DNA of 5,459 nt from Actinomycetota bacterium (GTDB lineage Bacteria > Actinomycetota > Acidimicrobiia > Acidimicrobiales > Microtrichaceae): contig JAFDWA010000142.1 in the NCBI GenBank assembly GCA_018268735.1, forward strand, positions 1 to 5,459. The letters run 5' to 3'. How positions within the stretch are numbered: the first letter of the stretch is position 1; each line of letters begins with the position of its first letter. Below are positions 1 to 5,459 of the stretch, piece after piece. The notes beneath the pieces are model-generated. The model searched no databases. It saw only the letters and a list, made by a program, of their open reading frames with translations, and was not told the DNA's origin. Position numbers and translations under genes: made by a program.

Positions 1-1
1 C

Positions 2-1051
2 ATCTCGCCCATCGGCGGCGCCGTCGCGGACCGGGTCGACCGACGTCGCCTCCTCATCGCCGTCGCCGTGTCGCAGACCGTCCTGTCGATGGCTCTCGCC
101 GGGGTCGCCCTGGCAGCACAACCGAACCGGATCGCGCTCGTGCTCCTCGTGTTCCTGATCGGCGTCGGGGGTGCGTTCAACGGACCGTGCTTCAACGCGG
201 TGCTCCCGGCGCTCGTCGGACGTGAGGACCTCCAGGGCGCCGTCGCGCTCAACTCGGCGGCGATGAACACGAGTCGGGTGGTCGGCCCGATCCTCGGCGG
301 GCTGGTCGGCGCGCTCGGCGGCGCAGCCCTCGTGTTCGCCAGCAACGGGCTGACCTACCTGTTCGTCGTCTGGGCCGTCGCAACGGTCACGGCGGACTTC
401 TCACCGCAGGGTGCCGGCGGGACCGGCCCGTGGCGTCAGATCAAGGACGGGTTCGCCGCCGCACGGGCCGACACCGTGCTCAGCAGGGTCCTCGTGACGA
501 TCTCGGTCTTCTCGCTGTGCTCGCTCGTGTTCATCTACCAGATGCCGTTGATCGCGGAAGAGCGGCTCGGCATCGAGGGCATCGTCTACACGTTGCTGTT
601 CGCCTCGTTCGCGCTGGGCGCGGCGCTCGGGGCGATCTCCATGGGGACGGTCTTCTCCGAGGCGGCACGGTCCAGCATGTCGACGCGCAGCCTGGTCGTC
701 TTCGGGGCCGCGCTGGCGCTCTTCGCGGTGACCACCTCGCCGTGGGTCGCGTTCCCAGCGGTCTTCGTGACCGGCGCCGCCTACTTCGTGCTGGTCACCG
801 CGCTGTCCACCACCCTGCAGCTGCGGGTCCACGACTCGGTGCGCGGCCGGGTGATGGGGCTCTGGATGATGGGATGGGCGGGCCTCGTCCCCGTCGGCGG
901 CCTCATCGCCGGGCCAGCGATCGACGCGATCGGCGTCGTCCCGGTCCTGTTGTTCGGCGCGGTCGTCGCGGTCGTGCTCGCGTTCGTCATCGACCTGGAC
1001 GAGTCAACGCCGCCGCCACACGCTCGAGGCCTGCAACCCGGCTCCCCTTGA
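2..1051 (+). CDS. MFS transporter, EntS/MFS_3-like exporter (5' truncated by the window edge)
   Basis: Inner-membrane major facilitator transporter, probably a proton-driven exporter of a small molecule; the substrate cannot be read from sequence. The frame is open from base 2, so 349 residues are visible. A GTG at 68 is only an internal codon, because the residues before it (GGAVADRVDRRR) are the MFS loop 2-3 signature (G-x-x-x-D-R-x-x-R-R). About 50-60 residues, covering TM1 and TM2, are therefore missing to the left. The remainder shows about ten hydrophobic segments. The stretch around NSAAMNTSRVVGPILGG and the late RGRVMGLWMMGWAGLVPVGG match the MFS_3 (PF05977) pattern of drug and siderophore exporters such as EntS. 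The gene ends with TGA at 1049-1051 after a short polar tail, and its last 65 bases overlap the 3' end of the convergent murF. Family assignment is firm; substrate is unknown. Confidence 0.87.
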   Translation: MSPIGGAVADRVDRRRLLIAVAVSQTVLSMALAGVALAAQPNRIALVLLVFLIGVGGAFNGPCFNAVLPALVGREDLQGAVALNSAAMNTSRVVGPILGGLVGALGGAALVFASNGLTYLFVVWAVATVTADFSPQGAGGTGPWRQIKDGFAAARADTVLSRVLVTISVFSLCSLVFIYQMPLIAEERLGIEGIVYTLLFASFALGAALGAISMGTVFSEAARSSMSTRSLVVFGAALALFAVTTSPWVAFPAVFVTGAAYFVLVTALSTTLQLRVHDSVRGRVMGLWMMGWAGLVPVGGLIAGPAIDAIGVVPVLLFGAVVAVVLAFVIDLDESTPPPHARGLQPGSP

Positions 1052-2402
1052 CCAGCACGGCATCGTCGGGGCCGAGGTCACCGAGCGCCGCGGTGACCTC
1101 GGCGACCACGTCATCGGTGGCCACGTCATCGGTGGCCAGGTCGTCGATGACACCGACCGACCACGACGCTCCGTAGAGATCACATCCCACGGCGAGAACC
1201 TCGACGTCCAGCTCCTCGGCGAGCTCGGTGATCCGACGGTGCGCTCCTGGGCCTTCGGAACCGAGCTCCGCCATGACGCCGAGCACCGCGATGCGGCGAC
1301 CGCCGTCGGGCAACGCCAAGGACGCAAGCGCCTCCAGGGCCGCCACCATCGAGGCCGGCCCGGCGTTGTAGGCGTCGTTCAGCACGACCGGCCCACCGGG
1401 TGCCCGTCGCAGCTCCATCCGCCACGGCGATGCAGGTGGTTCCGCCAGACCGGCAGCCACCTCCTGCACCTCGACGCCGAGCCACAACCCCGCTGCGGCT
1501 GCCGCGAGCGCGTTGGTGACGTTGTGGGCACCCCTGGCGCCGAGGCGCACCGCCGCGCTCCCCCACGGCGAGTGCAGCACGAAGCTCGGCTGCAGCTCGT
1601 CGTCGAGCACGAGGTCACCGGCGTGCACCTCTCCGCCGGGTCCGAAGGTCACCACCGCAGCCACCGTGTGGGCAGCCATCGCAGCGACGTTCGGATCATC
1701 GGCGTTCAGCACGGCCAGTCCATCGGGTGGAAGGTGCTCGACGAGCTCCCGCTTGGCGGCGGCGATCTGCTCGATCGTCCCCATGACCTCGGTGTGCACG
1801 CCCTCGACCACGGTGATCACGCCGACGGTCGGTCGAGCCATCTCGCACAGCGCACGGATGTGCCCGGCGCCGCGCGCGCCCATCTCGATGACCGCCGCCT
1901 CGGTGCCGTCGGGGGCGTTCGCGAGCGTCAGGGGCACACCGAGCTCGTTGTTGAACGACTTCTCCGACGCCGCCGTGGAGAACCTGCGTCCCAGCACCGC
2001 GGCGAGCAGGTCCTTGGTCGTCGTCTTGCCGACCGAGCCGGTCACCCCGACGACCCGATCCACACCCGAGCCGGGAAGCGCCAGTCGTCCGCGGGCGACC
2101 CGTGCAAGCTCCGCGAGCGCATCGGGCACCGATGCGACGATGAGCGTCGGACCCGAGGTGCCCTCGGGCGGGACACGTTCGACGAGCACGGCGCCGGCGC
2201 CCGCTGCAACAGCGGCGTCGACGAAGTCGTGGCCGTCACGCTCCGCCCGGATCGCAGCGAACATCTGACCCGGCGACACGAGGCGTGAGTCGATCGCGAG
2301 GCCGTCGACGGTGAGCGGCGCCCTGGAACGCTGCGCATCCTCCGATGTGCCGACGAGCTGCGCCCCGAGCCGTCGGGCGAGGTCCTCGACGTCGAAGTGC
2401 AC
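987..2402 (-). CDS. murF: MurF, UDP-N-acetylmuramoyl-tripeptide--D-alanyl-D-alanine ligase
   Basis: Cytoplasmic ATP-dependent Mur ligase that adds D-Ala-D-Ala to UDP-MurNAc-tripeptide, the last soluble step of peptidoglycan precursor synthesis. The protein has 471 residues, close to the usual 450-480. The N-terminal domain has the MurF-type IDSRLVSPGQMFAAI (about 37-51) followed by DGHDF (56-60). The central ATPase domain has the P-loop GVTGSVGKTTTK (119-130), NNELGVPLTL (151-160), IEMGARGAGHI (172-182), LNADDPN (232-238) and GAHNVTNALA (291-300). The C-terminal domain begins near LNDAYNAGPASM (341-352), where the more usual YNANP is YNAGP, then LGVMAELG (374-381) and VLVKGSR (449-455). The start is GTG at 2402-2400; no strong Shine-Dalgarno lies at normal distance, but the following residues fit the family N-terminus. 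Residues 421-435 contain a DDxAT repeat from a 15-bp DNA duplication. The gene is divergent from ddl, whose product supplies its substrate, and convergent with the MFS gene. Confidence 0.96.
   Translation of the reverse strand: MHFDVEDLARRLGAQLVGTSEDAQRSRAPLTVDGLAIDSRLVSPGQMFAAIRAERDGHDFVDAAVAAGAGAVLVERVPPEGTSGPTLIVASVPDALAELARVARGRLALPGSGVDRVVGVTGSVGKTTTKDLLAAVLGRRFSTAASEKSFNNELGVPLTLANAPDGTEAAVIEMGARGAGHIRALCEMARPTVGVITVVEGVHTEVMGTIEQIAAAKRELVEHLPPDGLAVLNADDPNVAAMAAHTVAAVVTFGPGGEVHAGDLVLDDELQPSFVLHSPWGSAAVRLGARGAHNVTNALAAAAAGLWLGVEVQEVAAGLAEPPASPWRMELRRAPGGPVVLNDAYNAGPASMVAALEALASLALPDGGRRIAVLGVMAELGSEGPGAHRRITELAEELDVEVLAVGCDLYGASWSVGVIDDLATDDVATDDVVAEVTAALGDLGPDDAVLVKGSRVAGLERVAAALTRPGR
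1107..1151. repeat. 15-bp in-frame tandem repeat inside murF
   Basis: Two perfect adjacent copies of cacgtcatcggtggc (1107-1121 and 1122-1136) are followed by a third, diverged copy (1137-1151, 11 of 15 bases the same). Read on the murF strand they encode DDLAT-DDVAT-DDVVA, near residues 421-435 in the C-terminal domain. The period is a multiple of three, so gain or loss of a unit would change protein length without shifting the frame. Confidence 0.8.
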
Positions 2403-2440
2403 GGATCCGGATCGTAGGCCGCTCCCGTGGGCCCGGCGGC

Positions 2441-2457
2441 CCGGCGCGCGGCGCCGG
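2441..2457. repeat. Perfect 7-bp inverted repeat with 3-base loop
   Basis: CCGGCGC, loop GCG, GCGCCGG. The arms pair perfectly and sit in the middle of the murF/ddl gap, 6 bases before the ddl ribosome binding site. It could be an operator or an RNA hairpin in the ddl leader, or a chance product of near-total GC content. There is no T-run, so it does not look like an intrinsic terminator. Confidence 0.6.
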
Positions 2458-2463
2458 CTCGCC

Positions 2464-2468
2464 GGAGG
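2464..2468 (+). promoter_or_regulatory. Ribosome binding site for ddl (decides the start)
   Basis: GGAGG at 2464-2468, continuing as GGAGGGG, lies 12 bases upstream of GTG 2481 and 30 bases upstream of the alternative in-frame GTG 2499. It is the only strong Shine-Dalgarno-like site in the gap, and it favours 2481. The earlier GTG at 2427 has no comparable site. Confidence 0.55.
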
Positions 2469-2480
2469 GGTGGCCGGTCC

Positions 2481-3647
2481 GTGCCAGACTCACGCCCCGT
2501 GAGCACCTCGTCGGAGCGGATCCGCCTCGTCGTGCTGTTCGGCGGCCGGTCCGCCGAGCACGACATCAGCCGGGTGTCCGCGAGCCACGTGATGAGCGCC
2601 GTGGATCCCGAGCGATACGAGGTCGTCCCGGTCGGCATCACGAGGTCCGGCGAGTGGCGACTCGCCGAGCGAGCCGCCGAGCTGCTCGGAACCGGGGCCG
2701 AGCTGCCACCGGCGATCGACGTCGAGGGCCGGACCATCGACCCGCTCGGACCCGGTGCGCTCCTCCCGGACATCGCACCGCCCAGCCGGCAGGTCAGCGG
2801 GCCGGTCAGCGGGAACGGCGACGACTCCCCCGTCACCGTCGTGTTCCCGGTCCTGCACGGTCCGAACGGCGAGGACGGCACCGTGCAGGGTCTGCTCGAG
2901 ATGACCGACGTGCCCTACGTGGGAGCCGGTGTGCTGGGCTCGGCGGTCGCGATGGACAAGGCGATGGCCAAGACCGTGCTCGACGCTGCGGGGATCCCGC
3001 AGCCCCGCTGGCGGAGCATCACCACCGACGACCTCCGCTCAGCCGGGTTGGTGGGCGATCTGCTCGACGAGCTCGGCCCGGTCGTGTTCGTGAAGCCGGC
3101 GAACATGGGCTCGTCGATCGGGGTGTCGCGCGCCGCGGACGCTGCCGAGCTGGACGCCGCGCTCGCGGACGCCGCCCGCTACGACGAGCAGATCGTCGTC
3201 GAGGAGTGCATCGGCACGGCCGACGAGCGTGTCCGCGAGCTGGAGTGCGGGGTGATCGGCAACCGCTCGCCGCGAGCCTCGACGGTCGGTGAGATCGTGC
3301 CGGCCGCCGAGTTCTACGACTACGACGACAAGTACCGCGATGGCGCCGCGAGGACCGTGATCCCTGCGGAGCTGTCCGACGGGGTCGCCGAGCACGTCCG
3401 GGACCTCGCTGTGCGGACCTTCGCAGCGCTGCGCGCCGAGGGTCTCGCCCGAGTCGACATGTTCCTCGCTCCGGACGGTCGTGTCCTCGTCAACGAGATC
3501 AACACGATGCCAGGTTTCACCCCGATCTCGATGTTCCCGCAGCTGTGGGCTGCGTCGGGGTTGCCGTACAGAGAGCTCGTCGACGAGCTGGTCGGCCTGG
3601 CGATCGAGCGTCACGTCCGCCGCAGCCGGTTCGAGACCGGCCGGTGA
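2481..3647 (+). CDS. ddl: D-alanine--D-alanine ligase
   Basis: ATP-grasp enzyme of the cytoplasm that condenses two D-alanines into D-Ala-D-Ala, the dipeptide used by MurF. From GTG 2481 the product is 388 residues; GTG 2499 would give 382 and also begins just before the first beta strand. Family marks, numbered from 2481: LFGGRSAEHDIS (19-30); HGPNGEDGTVQG (126-137); GSAVAMDKAMAK (153-164); ATP-binding FVKPANMGSSIG (203-214); the omega-loop FYDYDDKY (278-285); RVDMFL (324-329); and the metal and substrate site NEINTMPGFT (338-347). The Tyr-containing omega-loop is typical of D-Ala-D-Ala ligases rather than VanA-type D-Ala-D-Lac ligases. A short extra stretch (TADERVR) precedes ELECGVIGN, and a small VSG-PVSG duplication lies near 105-110; both look like neutral loops. 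The gene is divergent from murF and is followed after 85 bases by the reductase gene on the same strand. Confidence 0.95.
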   Translation: MPDSRPVSTSSERIRLVVLFGGRSAEHDISRVSASHVMSAVDPERYEVVPVGITRSGEWRLAERAAELLGTGAELPPAIDVEGRTIDPLGPGALLPDIAPPSRQVSGPVSGNGDDSPVTVVFPVLHGPNGEDGTVQGLLEMTDVPYVGAGVLGSAVAMDKAMAKTVLDAAGIPQPRWRSITTDDLRSAGLVGDLLDELGPVVFVKPANMGSSIGVSRAADAAELDAALADAARYDEQIVVEECIGTADERVRELECGVIGNRSPRASTVGEIVPAAEFYDYDDKYRDGAARTVIPAELSDGVAEHVRDLAVRTFAALRAEGLARVDMFLAPDGRVLVNEINTMPGFTPISMFPQLWAASGLPYRELVDELVGLAIERHVRRSRFETGR

Positions 3648-3652
3648 CCGGC
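3625..3652 (+). other. Overlapping inverted repeats at the ddl 3' end
   Basis: GCCGGT (3625-3630), a 5-base loop TCGAG, and ACCGGC (3636-3641) form a perfect 6-bp stem across the last ddl codons. A second GCCGGT (3640-3645) and ACCGGC (3647-3652) surround the ddl stop codon, so the first arm could pair with either ACCGGC copy. No T-run follows, so this is not a canonical intrinsic terminator; it may slow transcription or protect the mRNA end, or be GC-driven coincidence. Confidence 0.35.
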
Positions 3653-3661
3653 ACCGAGCTG

Positions 3662-3725
3662 TTCTCATGAGGCAGCAGTTCTGATGAGGCAGCGGTCCTG
3701 ATGAGGCTGCGGATCTGATAGGGAG
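3662..3725 (+). repeat. 17-bp tandem repeat (three copies plus a degenerate fourth) between ddl and the reductase gene
   Basis: Units are ttctcatgaggcagcag (3662-3678), ttctgatgaggcagcgg (3679-3695), tcctgatgaggctgcgg (3696-3712) and the partial atctgatagggag (3713-3725). Each of the first three contains ATGAGG. Because the period is 17, the three ATGs fall in three different frames. Each opens a five-codon frame whose TGA shares its A with the next ATG (3667-3684, 3684-3701, 3701-3718). The last, diverged unit supplies the AGGGAG ribosome binding site of the next gene. The repeat is seen directly; any function in translation or leader control is inference. Confidence 0.85.
3720..3725 (+). 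promoter_or_regulatory. Ribosome binding site for the acyl-CoA reductase gene
   Basis: AGGGAG lies 7 bases upstream of GTG 3733, an ideal distance. It falls in the degenerate last unit of the tandem repeat. The nearest upstream in-frame stop is TGA at 3685, and no usable start codon lies between that stop and 3733, which fixes the start. Confidence 0.8.
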
Positions 3726-3732
3726 AGCACCT

Positions 3733-5459
3733 GTGATCCCCGAGGTCCTCGCCGGTAGGCGCCTGTTCGTGACGGGAGCGACCGGCTTCGTCGGCACCGC
3801 CCTCGTCGAACGACTGCTGCGCTGCATCCCCGACGTCGAGTTGACGCTGCTCATCCGCGACGGCCGGCGCTCCGATGCCGCACGGCGGCTCGAACGTGAG
3901 GTGCTGCGCAACGACTGCTTCGACCGGCTCCGCGAGGAGCTCGGTCCCGAAGGCTTCGCAGCAGCGGCCGCCCGCGTGCGTGCCGTCAGCGGCGACGTCG
4001 GCACCGACGGCCTCGGCCTCGACGAATCGGGCAGAGCGGCGCTCACGGCGGCCGACGTCGTCATCCACTCTGCTGCGACGGTCGCGTTCGACTCACCCCT
4101 CGACCGGGCCGTCGAGGTCAACCTCATGGGTCCGGTCCGCATCGCGGAGACGCTCCACGAACTGGGGGTGACCCCGCACCTGGTCGCAGTCAGCACCTGC
4201 TACGTCGCGGGCAACCGACGTGGGAGCGCACCGGAGGAGCCGGTCACTGCCAACCCGTTCTTCTCCGATCTCGACTGGCGGGCCGAGGTGCGCGCCGCTC
4301 GTCGGACCCGGGCGGATGCCGACGCCGAGAGCCGCACACCCGAGAAGCTCGCCGAGTTCCGTGGCGCCGCGCGTGACGAGCTCGGTCCGGTCGGCGGCCC
4401 GCTGCTCGCCGAGCACACCGAACGGCGACGACGGGACTGGGTGCACGACCGGATGGTGAGCTCCGGCAGGGCTCGCGCCGCGTCGGTCGGCTGGCCCGAC
4501 GCGTACGCGTTCACCAAGGCACTCGGCGAGGTCGCACTCACCGAGACCGCCGCGGCCACAGCGGATGCTGCGACGATCCCGTTCACGATCGTGCGACCGT
4601 CGATCATCGAGTCCGCGATCGCCGAACCGCGACCCGGCTGGATCCGTGGGTTCCGGATGGCGGAGCCGATCATCCTCAGCTACGCCCGTGGGTTGCTGCG
4701 CGAGTTCCCCGGTGTGCCCGAAGGCGTGATCGACGTCATCCCCGTCGACCTCGTCGTGTCCGCGATCGTCGCCGCTGCCGCCGACGGGCTCGCAGCCGGC
4801 GACCTCGCCGACGATCTCCCCGACGATGCCGTCCCAAGGATCGTGCAGGTCGCCACCGGTGAGGTGAACCCGCTGCGATACCAGCAGCTCGTCGACCGAG
4901 TCCGCGAGTGGTTCACCGAACGTCCGCTGTTCGACCGCAACGGCCAGCCGATCGTGGTGCCGGACTGGTCCTTCCCCGGCCGCGGACGCGTCGAGGGCCA
5001 GCTCCGACGGGCGACCTCGGTGCTGGAGCGGACCGAGAAGGTCGTCGCGTCGCTGCCGCTGCGCGGGCGTGCCGCGCAGTGGGGAGCGCGCATCGAGGAG
5101 CAGCGGGAACAGGCGAACCGGGCGTTGTCCTACGTCGAGCTGTACGGCGCGTACACCGAGTGCGAGGCGGTCTACGGCGTCGGGAACCTGCTCGCGCTCG
5201 ACGGTCGGCTGTCAGCGGAGGACCACGAGCGCTTCACCCTCGATCCACGGGTGATCGACTGGGACCGCTACATCACCGAGGTCCACCTGCCGTCGGTCGT
5301 CGCCCACGGCCGTGCACGCTCGTCGCCGACCAAGCGCGTCGGGGCGGCACGCAGCGACCGGCTCCGCTCGCAGGTCCTCTCGCCGGATCGCCAGCTCGCA
5401 GCGTTCGACCTGGAGAACACGATCATCGCCTCGAACGTGGTGGCGACCTACTCGTGGCT
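3733..5459 (+). CDS. Fatty acyl-CoA reductase (extended SDR, NAD_binding_4/Male-sterility type) fused to a HAD-like domain; 3' truncated
   Basis: 575 codons are visible and the frame is still open at the right edge. Residues 11-21 form the Rossmann start (LFVTGATGFVG, GxxGxxG). SGDVG (86-90), IHSAATVAFD (111-120) and N130 follow the thioester reductase/NAD_binding_4 pattern (PF07993). The catalytic set is Ser154 in VSTCYVAG, with Tyr258 and Lys262 in DAYAFTKALGE. RPSIIES (288-294), EPRPGWIRG and DVIPVDLVV (334-342) are characteristic of long-chain fatty acyl-CoA reductases that make aldehyde or alcohol with NADPH. A charged, Arg-rich segment of about 100 residues separates Ser154 from Tyr258. 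Residues about 365-520 fit the C-terminal FAR region. After a basic linker near 525-552, AFDLENTIIASN (557-568) reads as HAD motif I, with candidate nucleophile Asp559 but Glu561 where Asp is usual. The rest may be a HAD-IB phosphatase-like domain, possibly followed by a PlsC-type acyltransferase; that part is inference. No signal peptide is seen. Co-transcription with ddl is possible. Confidence 0.88.
   Translation, partial: MIPEVLAGRRLFVTGATGFVGTALVERLLRCIPDVELTLLIRDGRRSDAARRLEREVLRNDCFDRLREELGPEGFAAAAARVRAVSGDVGTDGLGLDESGRAALTAADVVIHSAATVAFDSPLDRAVEVNLMGPVRIAETLHELGVTPHLVAVSTCYVAGNRRGSAPEEPVTANPFFSDLDWRAEVRAARRTRADADAESRTPEKLAEFRGAARDELGPVGGPLLAEHTERRRRDWVHDRMVSSGRARAASVGWPDAYAFTKALGEVALTETAAATADAATIPFTIVRPSIIESAIAEPRPGWIRGFRMAEPIILSYARGLLREFPGVPEGVIDVIPVDLVVSAIVAAAADGLAAGDLADDLPDDAVPRIVQVATGEVNPLRYQQLVDRVREWFTERPLFDRNGQPIVVPDWSFPGRGRVEGQLRRATSVLERTEKVVASLPLRGRAAQWGARIEEQREQANRALSYVELYGAYTECEAVYGVGNLLALDGRLSAEDHERFTLDPRVIDWDRYITEVHLPSVVAHGRARSSPTKRVGAARSDRLRSQVLSPDRQLAAFDLENTIIASNVVATYSW

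Larger units (their letters stand above)
2403..2480. promoter_or_regulatory. Divergent murF/ddl intergenic region (presumed bidirectional control region)
   Basis: This 78-base gap separates the GTG of murF (- strand) from the best-supported GTG of ddl (+ strand). Both transcripts must start here or inside the 5' coding sequence of the opposite gene. No convincing -10/-35 pair is visible on either strand; the stretch is almost wholly G and C, apart from atcgtag near 2411. It holds a perfect inverted repeat at 2441-2457 and a tandem pair of gcccggcg at 2431-2446. The regulatory role is inferred from gene layout alone. Confidence 0.45.

Noticed and set aside
68..70. GTG 68 as the start of the MFS gene
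   Set aside because: The same frame continues to the left edge and encodes the conserved MFS loop 2-3 motif, so 68 is an internal valine codon and the gene is truncated by the window.
430..1176. 248-codon + strand frame inside the MFS gene
   Set aside because: It is a shifted reading of the transporter, dominated by Arg, Gly and Ala, with no membrane segments, while the transporter frame has clear MFS motifs.
1239..2288. Long open frame (349 codons) on the + strand opposite murF
   Set aside because: Its translation is rich in Arg, His and Gly with no family pattern, as expected for the antisense of GC-rich coding DNA. The murF motifs on the other strand are unmistakable.
2427..2480. GTG 2427 as the ddl start (406-residue product)
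   Set aside because: The extra N-terminal residues are an Arg/Ala/Gly-rich translation of the GC-rich gap, with no Shine-Dalgarno upstream of 2427 and no counterpart in Ddl proteins. GTG 2481 has GGAGG at usable distance.
3679..3712. CTGATGAG in the repeat resembles the hammerhead ribozyme core, and TGATGA resembles a C box
   Set aside because: A hammerhead also needs a GAAA segment and three helices; no GAAA occurs between 3661 and 3732. No matching D box or kink-turn partner is seen. The motif is explained by the repeat and its TGATG overlaps.
3039..4196. Long open frame (385 codons) on the - strand across the ddl 3' end and the reductase 5' end
   Set aside because: It is Ser/Arg-rich, low in complexity, crosses two well-supported genes and the tandem repeat, and shows no domain signature.
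1..5459. Search for CRISPR arrays, tRNA or rRNA genes, insertion-sequence ends, phage attachment sites or a defence system
   Set aside because: No spaced repeat array, cloverleaf-like gene, transposase or terminal inverted repeats were seen. All long stretches are covered by housekeeping-type or metabolic genes.

Overview
The window is GC-rich (roughly 70% by eye, not counted), tightly packed, and uses GTG for all three visible start codons. This fits a high-GC actinobacterium. The pairing of a Ddl and MurF of this style with a long-chain acyl-CoA reductase fused to a HAD domain makes me lean towards Acidimicrobiia or a mycobacterium-like lineage, but that placement is inference and no marker gene here settles it.

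Layout from left to right: (1) the 3' part of an MFS exporter of the MFS_3/EntS-like type on the + strand, cut by the left window edge. (2) A complete murF on the - strand, convergent with the exporter and overlapping its 3' end by 65 bases. (3) A 78-base, extremely GC-rich divergent gap with a perfect short inverted repeat. (4) A complete D-alanine--D-alanine ligase gene (ddl) on the + strand. (5) An 85-base gap holding a 17-bp tandem repeat whose units form a chain of tiny overlapping ATG...TGA frames and whose last, degenerate unit becomes the ribosome binding site of the next gene. (6) The 5' part of a large + strand gene encoding a fatty acyl-CoA reductase-like enzyme that runs directly into the first motif of a HAD-type domain before the right window edge cuts it.

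MurF and Ddl catalyse consecutive steps: Ddl joins two D-alanines, and MurF attaches the dipeptide to UDP-MurNAc-tripeptide to complete the cytoplasmic peptidoglycan precursor. Here they are head to head around one short gap rather than in one co-directional operon, so a shared bidirectional control region is plausible. The reductase gene follows ddl on the same strand and may be co-transcribed with it. Its expected role is reduction of fatty acyl thioesters to aldehyde or alcohol for wax, ether-lipid or related lipid synthesis, so the right side of the window moves from cell-wall to lipid metabolism.

Most of the window is conventional. The parts that repay a second look are the tandem mini-frame repeat between ddl and the reductase, the reductase-HAD fusion with a Glu in place of the usual second Asp of HAD motif I, and the compact murF/ddl divergent region.
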